Shown: positions 16,591-25,883 of the stretch, one piece after another
Layout: each line of letters starts with the position of its first letter
Position numbering within the stretch: the first letter of the stretch is position 1
Assembly (NCBI RefSeq): GCF_033971325.1
Contig: NZ_CP117180.1
Location: forward strand, 688,041-752,040
DNA from: Hydrogenobacter sp. T-2
GTDB taxonomy: Bacteria > Aquificota > Aquificia > Aquificales > Aquificaceae
Length of the DNA: 64,000 nt
Direction: 5' to 3'
Translations under genes and position numbers: made by a program
Notes under the pieces: model-generated
What the model saw: only the letters and a program-made list of their open reading frames with translations
What the model was told of the DNA's origin: nothing
The model's database searches: none

Positions 16591-18063
16591 ATGAGTATCC
16601 GCATTTATAACACCCTTACTGGTAAGGTTGAGGAGTTTGTTCCAATAGACCCGCCAAAGGTTTCCATATATACCTGTGGTGTGACGGTTTATGATGACTC
16701 TCATGTGGGGCATGGGAGGAGTCTTATAGTCTTTGATGTTCTTAGACGTTTTCTTGAGCATATGGGATATAGGGTAAGGTTTGTGAGAAACTTTACCGAT
16801 GTGGATGACAAGATAATAAACAGGGCTCTTCAAGAATGCATGGACTTTATGACTATTGCCAACAGATACATTGCAAGCTACTACAGGGATATGGAAAAAA
16901 TAAGGGTTAAGCCTGCGGATGTGGAGCCAAGGGTAACGGAGCATATAAAGGAGATTATTGAGGTTATACAGGGTCTTATTCAAAAGGGTTATGCCTACGA
17001 GTCTGGTGGTGATGTTTACTTTTCTGTTTCTGCCTTTCCTGAGTATGGGAAACTTTCAAAGAGGAATATAGAGGAGCTTGAGGCTGGTGCAAGGGTAGAG
17101 CCATCGGAGAAAAAGAGGAATCCTCTCGACTTTGCCCTTTGGAAGTCCGCAAAGGCTGGCGAGCCTGCTTGGGATTCTCCTTGGGGACCCGGGAGACCGG
17201 GTTGGCACACGGAGTGTGTTGCTATGATTTTTAAGCATCTTGGTGAGACTATAGATATTCATGGTGGTGGTCTTGACCTCGTTTTTCCTCACCACGAAAA
17301 TGAGATAGCTCAAGCGGAGGCACTTACTGGCAAGCCTTTTGCTCGCTATTGGGTTCACAACGGGCTGGTGACGGTGGGTGGTCAAAAAATGTCTAAATCT
17401 CTTGGCAACTACATAACCCTAAAGGAGGTCTACTCTAAATACCATCCTGATATCCTTAGGCTCTTGGTGCTATTTACTCACTACAGAAGCCCTCTGGACT
17501 TTTCTTGGGAGAAGATGGAGGAGACAAAGAGAGCTTATGAGAGGCTCATAGACGCCCTTGAGGGTCTTGAGCTTTTAAAGAAGCTACCCACTTACGAGGA
17601 GCGTGGCACTCATCCTCTCTTTGAAAAGGTCAAGGAAGCGGAAGAGGAGTTCTTTAGGGCTTTGAGCGATGACTTTAATACTCCTCAAGCTCTTGCGGTG
17701 GTCTATGGTCTTGTCTCTGAGCTCAACAAGGTGAGAAACAAAGCCTTTTCTGAAGGTAGAATATCTCTGCAGGAGCTACAGGCTTATGAGTTTGCGGTCA
17801 ACTCTCTTATAAAGAACCTAAGGGGTGTTTTTGGACTTCTTGAGGACTACAAGCCAGAGTGTGAGGTGGAAAGGGTGGTCCAAAGGGAGTTGGAGGCGGG
17901 GCAGGTTTTGGACGAAGGGCTTTTAAACCTTTTGGTAGAGGTCAGAAACTTAGTAAGAAAGGAAAAGCTCTATCACATTTCAGACCTCATAAGGGATAAG
18001 TTAAAGGAGCTTGGCATAGTTCTTGAGGACACACCTGCGGGGACAAAATGGAAAAGGCAATAG
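16591..18063 (+). CDS. cysS: cysteinyl-tRNA synthetase
   Basis: A 490-residue class I synthetase charging tRNA-Cys. The opening [18 protein letters not shown] holds the first zinc ligand and the HIGH motif, here HVGH. The second zinc region is GWHTECVAM...[15 protein letters not shown], and the KMSKS loop is KMSKSLGN near residue 267. The anticodon-binding helical part fills the C-terminal third. The ATG is preceded at 6 bases by TAAAAT with no ribosome site. folD overlaps the end by 16 bases. The length is normal. Confidence 0.96.
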   Translation: MSIRIYNTLTGKVEEFVPIDPPKVSIYTCGVTVYDDSHVGHGRSLIVFDVLRRFLEHMGYRVRFVRNFTDVDDKIINRALQECMDFMTIANRYIASYYRDMEKIRVKPADVEPRVTEHIKEIIEVIQGLIQKGYAYESGGDVYFSVSAFPEYGKLSKRNIEELEAGARVEPSEKKRNPLDFALWKSAKAGEPAWDSPWGPGRPGWHTECVAMIFKHLGETIDIHGGGLDLVFPHHENEIAQAEALTGKPFARYWVHNGLVTVGGQKMSKSLGNYITLKEVYSKYHPDILRLLVLFTHYRSPLDFSWEKMEETKRAYERLIDALEGLELLKKLPTYEERGTHPLFEKVKEAEEEFFRALSDDFNTPQALAVVYGLVSELNKVRNKAFSEGRISLQELQAYEFAVNSLIKNLRGVFGLLEDYKPECEVERVVQRELEAGQVLDEGLLNLLVEVRNLVRKEKLYHISDLIRDKLKELGIVLEDTPAGTKWKRQ

Positions 18064-18920
18064 GCACATACCTTTTGCTTGACGGAAAAAGTCTATCAGA
18101 AAAGATAAGGGCGGATATACGCAGAGAGGTGGAAGCCTTTGTTTCAAGGGGTCTAAGACCCCCTACCCTTGCGGTGGTGCTTGTGGGTGATGACCCTGCC
18201 AGCAAGGTCTATGTGGGAAACAAGAAAAAAGCCTGCGAAAAGGTAGGCATAAGGTCCATATCCTATGAACTTCCAGAGAACACCACTACCGAAGAACTGC
18301 TTGAGCTTATAGCCCAGCTAAATGCAGAGGATGAGGTGGATGGTATTCTTGTCCAACTTCCTCTACCACCTCACATAAACCAGCAAGAAGTTATCCTCGC
18401 CATAAGCCCCAAAAAGGATGTGGATGGTTTCCACCCCGAGAATATGGGAAGGCTTGTGGCGCGTATAGAGGATGGCTTTATTCCTTGCACTCCTCTTGGC
18501 ATAGACCTGCTCCTTAGGTACTACAACATAGAGGTAAAGGGGAAGGATGTGGTTATTGTGGGTGCGGGTTTTATTGTGGGGAGACCTCTTAGTCTTTTGA
18601 TGCTATGGCGGGATGCGACCATAAGCGTGTGTCATATACACACAAGAGACATAAGCAAATACACAAGGCAGGCGGACATACTTATTTCTGCCACAGGCGT
18701 GCCACACCTTATAAAGGCTCATATGGTAAAGGAAGGTGCGGTGGTGGTGGATGTGGGTATATCACGGGTAGGAGACAAGATAGTGGGTGATGTGGACTTT
18801 GAGGAGGTAAAGGAAAAGGTCTATGCCATAACACCCGTGCCAGGGGGTGTGGGTCCTATGACCGTTAGTGCCTTGCTTTTGAATAGCCTAAAGGCTTACA
18901 AGAGAAAGGTAGGTGTATAG
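18048..18920 (+). CDS. folD: methylenetetrahydrofolate dehydrogenase / methenyltetrahydrofolate cyclohydrolase
   Basis: A 290-residue bifunctional enzyme interconverting methylene-, methenyl- and formyl-tetrahydrofolate. [18 protein letters not shown] near residue 44 carries the catalytic Tyr and Lys, VQLPLPPHI is the substrate loop, and the end [14 protein letters not shown] is the FolD signature. The NADP loop reads [11 protein letters not shown] instead of the usual GRSxIVGKP, a conservative divergence. The start overlaps cysS by 16 bases. It ends 1 base from the convergent treT-like gene, so no terminator fits between them. Confidence 0.95.
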   Translation: MEKAIGTYLLLDGKSLSEKIRADIRREVEAFVSRGLRPPTLAVVLVGDDPASKVYVGNKKKACEKVGIRSISYELPENTTTEELLELIAQLNAEDEVDGILVQLPLPPHINQQEVILAISPKKDVDGFHPENMGRLVARIEDGFIPCTPLGIDLLLRYYNIEVKGKDVVIVGAGFIVGRPLSLLMLWRDATISVCHIHTRDISKYTRQADILISATGVPHLIKAHMVKEGAVVVDVGISRVGDKIVGDVDFEEVKEKVYAITPVPGGVGPMTVSALLLNSLKAYKRKVGV

Positions 18921-18921
18921 T

Positions 18922-20124
18922 TCATAGCAGACTTTTTATTAGCATAAGATAGTCTCTAAGATGTCTTATTATTAAAAACCTATGTCGCACCCATTCTCTT
19001 GCATACTCACCCATTTTCCTCCGCAGACTCTCGTCTGAAAGCAACTGACGGGTTCGGTATGCGGTGCCTTCAATGGTGTTAACAAGAAAGCCTGTGTATC
19101 CTTCCACTATTTGCCTTCTTATACCACCTGTATTTCCACCAATAACAGGTTTACCCTTCCACATGGCCTCAGATACTACAAGCCCAAAACCCTCCCTTAT
19201 AGATTTCTGGAGAACCACCGTAGCCATTCTCTGAAATGCGTTTACTTCTCTATGGCTGTCAGGCGGTAGGTTAAGGGCAAAAGCGTCCTTATCTTCAGAG
19301 ATTAAGCTAAGCACTTCCTTGTAGACTTCCTCTCCCTCAGGGTCATCCGTGGCGTAAGAGCCCAACAGAACCAGTTGACAATCATACTTTTTCTTAACAA
19401 GTCTGTAAGCCTTATACACACCAATTGGGTCCTTAAGCCTGTCAAATCTTGATACCTGTAGAATTATAGGTCTTGAAGCATCCACACCATATCTTGCAAC
19501 AGTTTCCGCAATAAATTCCTCATCTATCTCAGAATTTTTTGGATGAAGCGGGTCTATGGATGGTGGTATTATATAAGGTGGTATCCTTATATTTTTGTAA
19601 ACAAACTCAGGAATATGGAATATGCAAGCATCATAGGAATTTACAAAAAGCTCCAGAAAGCTCCATGCTTTTTCGTCGGGGGTAGATGTATCTATGTGGC
19701 ATCTCCAAATCCATTTCTGGTTTTTCATCTTTTTCACCACAAGACCGAGAGGTTGTGGGTCATGAATAAAAACCACATCGTAATTCTCAGTATTTATCTT
19801 TTGCATGTTATCATAAGTGGTTTTCAAGTAAATATTTATGTCTTCGCTATCTATACTGCCTTGATTGGGCATATGCAACATATTGTGTAGTTTCTTTGTA
19901 AATCTAAAAAACTCATCAGAGCCAGAAAAAACCTCCCAATTAGTTTCAATCCCCAGCGAGTTGGTTAAAGGAACCAACCTTGACAATATTTCCGCAACTC
20001 CTCCACCCTTCTTAGTGGAGTTTACATGAAGTATTTTTATTCCTCTCAGACCCTTAGCCAATAGGTGGAGTTCTTCTATTATTTCCCTATCTACATAACG
20101 TGAGTAGTCTTCCAAGGTAATCAC
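18922..20124 (-). CDS. treT: trehalose synthase TreT-like GT4 glycosyltransferase
   Basis: A 400-residue family-4 glycosyltransferase with the GT-B fold. NSTKKGGGVAEIL near residue 35 is the trehalose-glycosyltransferring-synthase signature. RPIILQVSRFDRLKDP starts the donor domain, and REGFGLVVSEAMWKGKPVIG contains the EX7E motif. TreT makes trehalose in one step from a nucleoside-diphosphate glucose and glucose. It ends a minus-strand operon with the OtsA-OtsB fusion and a DUF5752-like gene, overlapping the latter by 4 bases. Having both TreT and OtsAB together is unusual; one enzyme may make a related solute. Confidence 0.85.
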   Translation of the reverse strand: MITLEDYSRYVDREIIEELHLLAKGLRGIKILHVNSTKKGGGVAEILSRLVPLTNSLGIETNWEVFSGSDEFFRFTKKLHNMLHMPNQGSIDSEDINIYLKTTYDNMQKINTENYDVVFIHDPQPLGLVVKKMKNQKWIWRCHIDTSTPDEKAWSFLELFVNSYDACIFHIPEFVYKNIRIPPYIIPPSIDPLHPKNSEIDEEFIAETVARYGVDASRPIILQVSRFDRLKDPIGVYKAYRLVKKKYDCQLVLLGSYATDDPEGEEVYKEVLSLISEDKDAFALNLPPDSHREVNAFQRMATVVLQKSIREGFGLVVSEAMWKGKPVIGGNTGGIRRQIVEGYTGFLVNTIEGTAYRTRQLLSDESLRRKMGEYAREWVRHRFLIIRHLRDYLMLIKSLL

Positions 20125-20744
20125 GCAGACAACACCTCCAACAATTTTCGCTTTGCTTCATACAGGCTCATGGCATACAAATCTATCTTTGCGATTTCCT
20201 CTGCCTTTTTAAGGTATCCATTGTTCATAAGCCATTCTGAATATTCATCTATAGGACTTTTTCTATCTATCTTTGATACAACCATGTGGTAGAATAGGGA
20301 GTATATGCTTGAATTTCTAACACCTTCTATAAATTCCTGAAGTTGATCAGCTTCTAATCCCGTGAAAAGAACCTCTCTACGCGCGTCTAGAAAGTAAAAG
20401 GGTTGGAGCCGCCTCTTGAGCTTCTCAGCCTCACATTCCTTTAAAATTTTTATAACTGTGGTTCTTAGGTCATCCAAGGAATAATATTCTGTAGGGTCTA
20501 TTATTGATATCCTCTCGGCGAGAGATTCATAACCATTTATATGAAGCCAGTAAGAGAAGCTGTTCATATAGAGCGTTGGTAGGTTATGATAGTTTAATAG
20601 ATTTATGTAGAAGTGGTAAAGAAGGCTTCCGTCAGGTATAGTGGACATAGCCTCTATAAAATCTTGCAGGCTGTCAACCTTTATTCCAGTATATACTGAA
20701 ACCCATAGCTCCGTTTTAAAAGTAAACTTACTCCTCATCCTCAA
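20121..20744 (-). CDS. DUF5752-like protein with internal duplication
   Basis: A 207-residue cytoplasmic protein of unknown function lying between two trehalose enzymes. Two halves are clearly repeats: TGIKVDSLQDFIEAM / TGLEADQLQEFIEGV, SLLYHFYINLL / SLFYHMVVSKI, and SFSYWLHINGYESLAERI / EYSEWLMNNGYLKKAEEI. Each half is predicted mainly helical. No catalytic motif is visible. Overlaps of 4 bases with treT and 17 bases with otsAB show that it is co-expressed with them. I infer a structural or regulatory partner of the glycosyltransferases. The DUF5752 name is from memory of similar proteins and should be tested. Confidence 0.72.
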   Translation of the reverse strand: MRMRSKFTFKTELWVSVYTGIKVDSLQDFIEAMSTIPDGSLLYHFYINLLNYHNLPTLYMNSFSYWLHINGYESLAERISIIDPTEYYSLDDLRTTVIKILKECEAEKLKRRLQPFYFLDARREVLFTGLEADQLQEFIEGVRNSSIYSLFYHMVVSKIDRKSPIDEYSEWLMNNGYLKKAEEIAKIDLYAMSLYEAKRKLLEVLSA

Positions 20745-22911
20745 TAAGGTATTTTAACAGCTCTAAGACCTTCGCGTGCGAATCCACACTGTATCTAGCA
20801 AAGGAATAGGACAAGCCTACCTTAATGGTTATTGCCTTTTGTGGTAGGACTCGGAACATATCCTCATCCGTGATGTCGTCTCCTACAGCAAGAATAAAAT
20901 CACATTCTGAACAGAAACCAAGAGAGGCACTCCCCTTATTTATACCAGCAGGTCTCACCTCTACTATCTTACTTCCCATTAGAAGGCTTAGGTCTGTCCC
21001 AGATAGAAGGTCTCTCAATTCTTCCACGAGCTCTGCTACTCTAAGATTAGCCATTTCTTGGTCAGAGTTTCTGTAATGAAAGACAATGGCACACTCCTTC
21101 TCTTCCACCATAGATTGGGGTAGCCTATCTGTGTATGTCTCCATAATGTTTTTAACTTTCTCTTTAACTTCTTTAAATTCAGAGGATGTTTGATATTTTA
21201 TTTCCCATTCCCCGTCGGGTTTTCTTACAAAACATCCATGTTCAGCAACTATGTATATGGGTAAGTCCTTAAACCACCTTTCAAGGTCTTCTCTCCTTCT
21301 ACCGGAGATAAGCACCACGTTAGTATTATGATAAAGGGCAATATTTCTCAGGATACTTCTGACTTCTTCAGTGGGAGTGGCTCTGTCGGGGGTTTTAGAA
21401 AGCGGAACTAAGGTGCCGTCATAATCCAAGAGTAAAAGCCTTTTGTTTGAATTTCTAAACATGTCTTTGATTTTTTTCATCAACCTGTGGTTTAGCTCTC
21501 TTGTCTTTAGCTCTTCTCGCCTTTTTACACTATTTTTTAGTGCCTCTATGAAATCCTTTCCCCACTTAGTTATATCATATCTTTTTAGCCTTGCTTGCAT
21601 AACAACTAATCTTTGTGCTTGCTCTTCCTCTGGCATTTCAAGAGCCCTTTCTATAGCAAGGGATAGTTCTCTTATGTTGTTTGGGTTTACCAGTATTGCC
21701 TCCCCAAGTTCCTTACTACTTCCTGCAAACTCGGAGAGGACTATTACTCCTTTTAGGTCATTCCTTGACGCAACAAACTCCTTAGCTACTAAGTTCATAC
21801 CATCCTTAATGGGCGTTACAAGAATTACATCGCTGGCACGATAATATGCTATAAGCTCTTTGGTATTCAGTGAACGGTAATGGTAAAGTATTGGCACCCA
21901 TTCAACGGACCCAAACTTACCATTTATTTCTGAGATCTTTTCCTCTATTTGCCTCTTCATCCTTTGGTAGTGTTCAACACCTTCCCTTGATGGAACCATG
22001 TTTAAAATCATTACAACTCTACCCTTCCAATCACCCCTTCTCTCCAAAAACTCCTCAAAGGCAAGAAGTCTATTGTATATACCTTTAGTATAATCAAGCC
22101 TATCTACGGAGAATATTATACGCTTGTCGCCAAGAGCTTCCTTTATTTTCATAATTTCTTGAGCTGATTCTCTATCGTCGTGAAAAAGTTGAAAATCTAT
22201 CCCCATAGGGAAGGTGTCTACCTTTAATAACCTATTGGCAAAGATAAACTCACCCATGGTATGCTCAACACCCAAAACCTTGGAAAGGCTTCTAAGGAAG
22301 TTAATAGTATATTCGTATGTATGAAAACCTATTAGGTCAGCGCCAAGCAGTCCCTCCAATACCTCTACCCTCCAGGGCAAATAACTAAATATCTCCGGTG
22401 GAGGAAAAGGTATATGAAGAAAGAAGCCTATCTTTGCATCAGGAGCCATATTTCTAATCATTGACGGCAGTAGCATAAGATGGTAATCGTGAACCCATAC
22501 AAGAGCATCTTCCTTTTCAAGTTCTTTGAGAGTGTATTGAGCGAATATCTTGTTTACTTCCACATAGCTTTCCCATAGACTTTCATCATAGACAGCTAAA
22601 GGATACATGCCGTGAAATAAGGGCCATAGGGTTTTATTGCAAAATCCATTGTAAAACCTCTCCATGAGCTTGTCAGGAATATAAACGGCTACACTTTTAG
22701 TCTTATCCATAAGTTCACTTGATATCTTATCAATGGCTTTCTTCTTAATGCTGGAGCCAGCCCAGCCTAACCATACGTAATTTTCAATGTTTGACCTTTG
22801 CAGAAAGGTTAAAATCCCAGAGACTAGCCCACCCGGGCTCCTTTCAAAGGTCAACGGCTCGGTGCCCTTTATGCTTATAGGAAGGCGATTAGCGATTATT
22901 AGGAGTTTCAT
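20728..22911 (-). CDS. otsAB: trehalose-6-phosphate synthase/phosphatase fusion
   Basis: A 727-residue fusion. The N-terminal GT20 trehalose-phosphate synthase domain (about 1-470) includes [29 protein letters not shown] and [13 protein letters not shown]. The C-terminal HAD-type trehalose-phosphatase domain (about 490-727) includes [31 protein letters not shown] and [14 protein letters not shown]. Together they convert a glucose nucleotide and glucose-6-phosphate to trehalose. I chose the ATG at 22911 over the TTG one codon upstream, because a minus-strand TATAAT lies 7 bases before it, giving a leaderless start. The gene leads the operon otsAB-DUF5752-treT. Confidence 0.92.
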   Translation of the reverse strand: MKLLIIANRLPISIKGTEPLTFERSPGGLVSGILTFLQRSNIENYVWLGWAGSSIKKKAIDKISSELMDKTKSVAVYIPDKLMERFYNGFCNKTLWPLFHGMYPLAVYDESLWESYVEVNKIFAQYTLKELEKEDALVWVHDYHLMLLPSMIRNMAPDAKIGFFLHIPFPPPEIFSYLPWRVEVLEGLLGADLIGFHTYEYTINFLRSLSKVLGVEHTMGEFIFANRLLKVDTFPMGIDFQLFHDDRESAQEIMKIKEALGDKRIIFSVDRLDYTKGIYNRLLAFEEFLERRGDWKGRVVMILNMVPSREGVEHYQRMKRQIEEKISEINGKFGSVEWVPILYHYRSLNTKELIAYYRASDVILVTPIKDGMNLVAKEFVASRNDLKGVIVLSEFAGSSKELGEAILVNPNNIRELSLAIERALEMPEEEQAQRLVVMQARLKRYDITKWGKDFIEALKNSVKRREELKTRELNHRLMKKIKDMFRNSNKRLLLLDYDGTLVPLSKTPDRATPTEEVRSILRNIALYHNTNVVLISGRRREDLERWFKDLPIYIVAEHGCFVRKPDGEWEIKYQTSSEFKEVKEKVKNIMETYTDRLPQSMVEEKECAIVFHYRNSDQEMANLRVAELVEELRDLLSGTDLSLLMGSKIVEVRPAGINKGSASLGFCSECDFILAVGDDITDEDMFRVLPQKAITIKVGLSYSFARYSVDSHAKVLELLKYLIEDEE

Positions 22912-22919
22912 CAAAGATA

Positions 22920-24371
22920 TTATAGCCCAAGCCTATTCCATAGGCTGTCTATTCTCTTTTTAACCTCTTGGGACATCTCTATAACCTCAGGCCACTCCCT
23001 TGTGTAGCCTTCTTCTTTCCATTTGGTGGTTGCATCTATAACCATCTTTCCACCAAAGCCCACTTGGTTTGTGGAGTGGTCAAGCACATCTATGGGACCC
23101 TTTAGAATTAGCACATCCCTTGAGGGGTCTACGTTGTTGCCCCAAGCCCACAAAACCTGTCCAAAGTCATGAACGTCTATGTCCTCGTCAAAGACCACTA
23201 TATGCTTTGTCAGAGACATGAGACCAAGACCAAGTAAAGCGTATGCGGTCTTAAAGGCATGTCCAGGATAACGTTTCTTTATGGAGACAAAGCAGAAATT
23301 ATGAAAACAACCTTCTGCAGGCAAGTGGTAGTCTACCACCTCTGGCAGGTTGAACTTTATAAGAGGCAGGAATATCCTCTCTGTTGCCCAACCTATGTAT
23401 TTGTCCTCTTGAGGAGGCTTACCCACTATGGTGGCAAGGTGTATGGAATTGTTTCTATATAGGATGGCGGTTATGTGCATTTTGGGGTATTTGTCCACGG
23501 GAGTGTAAAAGCCTGTGTGGTCTCCAAAGGGACCCTCATCCACAAGAGGCTCGGAGGGGTCTACATAACCTTCTATTACCATCTCCGCATGGGCAGGATA
23601 CTCAAGGTCTACGGTTATACCCTTTATAAGCTCCACCCCCTCTTCTCTTATAAGACCTGCAAAGAGGTATTCGTCCACCTCTGGTGGGAGAGGTGTGGAA
23701 GCCACATAAGAAAGCACTGGGTCTCCACCTATGGCTATTGCCACCTCAAGCCTCTTGCCAAGCCTTTTTGCCTTCCAGTAGTGGTGGTTTCCATCCTTGT
23801 GAATCTGCCAGTGGAGGGCAAGCTCCGTGGGAGAAAGGACCTGAATGCGATAAAGACCCACGTTTCTTATACCGCTTTCTGGGTCTTTGGTAATGGTCTG
23901 ACCAAAGGTTATATACCTTCCACCATCCTTGGGCCAACACTGAAGCACGGGAAACTCAAGGATATCTATCCTTTCCCTCTTTATGTTTTCCCTCACGCTC
24001 CCATCCTTTACAATTCTTGGTAGAGAGTCGTTTAGTTTCTTTAGCTCTGGAAGTCTTTTTAGCTTGTCAAGGAAGGTATGGGGTATCTCTGGTCTTAGGA
24101 GTTTGTAGAGCTTCCAGCCTATGTCCTCAAGGTTCTCATAGCCAAGGGCGAGCTTTATTCTCCTTTCCGAACCCAAAAGGTTTGTTAGCACTGGGGTGCT
24201 GTAGCCTTTGACCCTTTCAAAGAGGAGAGCCTTGCCACCGCCGGGCATTTTGCAGACCCTGTCGGTAATCTCCGTTATCTCAAGAATGGGAGAGACTTCT
24301 TCCCTTATGCGTGCAAGCTCATTTTCCTTTTCAAGCAGTTTGAGAAACTCTCTCAGGTCCTTGTAGGGCAT
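22920..24371 (-). CDS. UbiD-family decarboxylase
   Basis: A 483-residue prenylated-FMN-dependent decarboxylase of the UbiD family. Typical blocks are PYKDLREFLKLLEKENEL at the start, NVGLYRIQVLSPTELALHW around residue 170, PFGDHTGFYTP near 280 and VFDEDIDVHDFGQVLWAW near 390. In Aquificales, which are thought to make menaquinone-type quinones by the futalosine route, a UbiD homologue (MqnL) does the late decarboxylation, so that role is likely. A ubiquinone role is less so. It overlaps the end of the upstream unknown gene by 41 bases. Confidence 0.88.
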   Translation of the reverse strand: MPYKDLREFLKLLEKENELARIREEVSPILEITEITDRVCKMPGGGKALLFERVKGYSTPVLTNLLGSERRIKLALGYENLEDIGWKLYKLLRPEIPHTFLDKLKRLPELKKLNDSLPRIVKDGSVRENIKRERIDILEFPVLQCWPKDGGRYITFGQTITKDPESGIRNVGLYRIQVLSPTELALHWQIHKDGNHHYWKAKRLGKRLEVAIAIGGDPVLSYVASTPLPPEVDEYLFAGLIREEGVELIKGITVDLEYPAHAEMVIEGYVDPSEPLVDEGPFGDHTGFYTPVDKYPKMHITAILYRNNSIHLATIVGKPPQEDKYIGWATERIFLPLIKFNLPEVVDYHLPAEGCFHNFCFVSIKKRYPGHAFKTAYALLGLGLMSLTKHIVVFDEDIDVHDFGQVLWAWGNNVDPSRDVLILKGPIDVLDHSTNQVGFGGKMVIDATTKWKEEGYTREWPEVIEMSQEVKKRIDSLWNRLGL

Positions 24372-24873
24372 TTTCTTCTCCTTCTAAAACACATAGGTCT
24401 TCCCTGCATCTTACCGCAGGTCCCTTTGTGAGCTTCTTGGAAACCTCAAAAAGAAGCTCTCTTATAGAATTTCGTAAAGCCTGCCTCAGGTCGTATAGCT
24501 CTTTGAGCTTTTCAGAAAGTTTCTTTGCCTCTTCCTCTCTCCCTTGTGCCATGGCACAGTCTAACCTTCTTATGACCTTCTCCGCAGACTCATCGCAGTG
24601 AACCATAGCCATAGAAAGATGCTTAAGAGTGCACCAAAGGCTCTCCACCTTGCTCCTGAACTCTCCACCGGATTCGCCAGAAACTTCAAGGATAGAGAAA
24701 AGAAGATTTCCCACGCTTTTTCTCCTGTTTCTTAGCTCGTCTATGTAGGTTATGAGGTCTTCAAGTTTTGTCTCGCCTTCCAGCTCCATAAGGTGTTGCT
24801 CCGCATGGGCAAGGTGGGCTATAAGGTAGATAACCTCCTCAACAAGAGCTTCTTCCCAGAGCTTTCTTTCCAT
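24331..24873 (-). CDS. helical protein of unknown function
   Basis: A 180-residue frame that I do not recognise. It is predicted almost wholly helical, with many Glu, Lys and Leu (residues 1-150), a KRRxSVGNLL-like central part and three Cys in the region 150-170. No signal peptide or membrane helix is seen. On the minus strand TATATT lies 6 bases before the ATG, a leaderless arrangement. Its last 41 bases overlap the start of ubiD in another frame, so the C-terminal tail may be under double constraint. It heads a two-gene operon with ubiD and is divergent from the nuclease gene. Confidence 0.6.
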   Translation of the reverse strand: MERKLWEEALVEEVIYLIAHLAHAEQHLMELEGETKLEDLITYIDELRNRRKSVGNLLFSILEVSGESGGEFRSKVESLWCTLKHLSMAMVHCDESAEKVIRRLDCAMAQGREEEAKKLSEKLKELYDLRQALRNSIRELLFEVSKKLTKGPAVRCREDLCVLEGEENALQGPERVSQTA

Positions 24874-24920
24874 GTTTTAAATATAGCATAGGAGCAAGCC
24901 AATTAGCTTAAAATTGTTCC

Positions 24921-25454
24921 ATGCGTTTGTATGTAAAGCTACTGCTTTTGGTGTTTTTTAGCGTAATTTCCTGTGGTAGTAGCCAGCCAGCGAAAGTCCC
25001 AGAAAACACCACACCTTGCACTGTGGTGCGCGTGGTGGACGGAGATACCTTCCACTGCAGGCTTTCCTCTGGTGAGAACGTGAGGGTAAGGCTCATAGGT
25101 GTGGATACTCCAGAAAGCTCGGACAATCCCAAGGCAAGAAGAGATGCGGAAAGAAGTGGTAAAAGCCTTGAGGAGATAATCAGAATGGGTAAGGCTTCTG
25201 CTGAGTTTACCAAGAGACTGCTACCAAGAGGAGAAACCGTATACCTTGAGTTTGACGTGCAAAAGACAGACAGGTATGGAAGACTTTTGGCTTATGTTTG
25301 GCTTAGTGATGGTAGGATGCTCAACGAGATTCTCCTAAGAGAAGGCTACGCCATGGTATACACCATTCCTCCGAATGTAAAGTATCAAGAAAGATTCTTA
25401 CAAGCTCAAAGGGAAGCAAGGGAAAAGAGAAGAGGGCTCTGGGGCACGGAATAA
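24921..25454 (+). CDS. staphylococcal nuclease-like lipoprotein
   Basis: A 177-residue lipoprotein. The signal ends in lipobox VISC, then a single SNase OB-fold domain follows. Visible landmarks are VVRVVDGDTFHC, VRLIGVDTPE with the conserved Arg and Asp, LEFDVQKTDRYGRLLAYVW with the second catalytic Arg, and REKRRGLWG at the end. It probably degrades DNA or RNA outside the inner membrane. TAAAAT lies 6 bases before the ATG, so the mRNA would be leaderless. It stops exactly where the convergent DUF2231 gene begins its stop codon. Confidence 0.9.
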   Translation: MRLYVKLLLLVFFSVISCGSSQPAKVPENTTPCTVVRVVDGDTFHCRLSSGENVRVRLIGVDTPESSDNPKARRDAERSGKSLEEIIRMGKASAEFTKRLLPRGETVYLEFDVQKTDRYGRLLAYVWLSDGRMLNEILLREGYAMVYTIPPNVKYQERFLQAQREAREKRRGLWGTE

Positions 25455-25880
25455 CTACTTTTCAAGCCAAGGCTTTACCATATGGTCGTATACCACCGAG
25501 CCTCCAAGGTTTCCTTGTATAAAAAGGAGGGCGGTTCCCAAAAGAAGCATAACCGTAAACAAGCTCCTCATGGCTGGGGTTTTTGAAAAGCTAAGCCTTA
25601 CACCAAGCAAGGCAAGGAAATACACAGCCAACAAAAGCCCCAAGTATTTGTGAGTTGAGAAGATGCCTATTTGATAGAGCTTGTCTTCTATAGGCTCGTA
25701 GGCTATCATCCCGCTTATAGCTCCAAGCACTACTGATAGGCTTCCAAGTAGGCTAAAGGTCATATGAAGACCATCGGGGTCCTTTTTCCTTATGCGATAG
25801 TATAGGTCTATTATCAAAAGGGCTACGGGCATGGCTATGGCAAAGTGCACCACCGGTGGATGTATCTTTATGAGCTCCAT
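25455..25880 (-). CDS. DUF2231 membrane protein
   Basis: A 141-residue protein with four predicted membrane helices. The start IHPPVVHFAIAMPVALLIIDL, with its conserved His residues, is the DUF2231 signature; these proteins are thought to bind haem or metals but have no proven function. It has a GGAGG ribosome site and starts 3 bases after cusA, so it is the last gene of the metal-efflux operon. Its stop codon directly abuts that of the convergent nuclease gene. Confidence 0.8.
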   Translation of the reverse strand: MELIKIHPPVVHFAIAMPVALLIIDLYYRIRKKDPDGLHMTFSLLGSLSVVLGAISGMIAYEPIEDKLYQIGIFSTHKYLGLLLAVYFLALLGVRLSFSKTPAMRSLFTVMLLLGTALLFIQGNLGGSVVYDHMVKPWLEK

Positions 25881-25883
25881 AGC

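Noticed and set aside
16477-16983. 168-residue minus-strand frame across the start of cysS
   Set aside because: It lies opposite well-conserved cysS codons and has no domain, ribosome site or family resemblance.
15719-24000. cas genes near the array
   Set aside because: The nearest genes are accD-operon genes, cysS, folD and trehalose enzymes. No Cas1, Cas2, Cas3, Cas10 or RAMP motif was seen in any frame.
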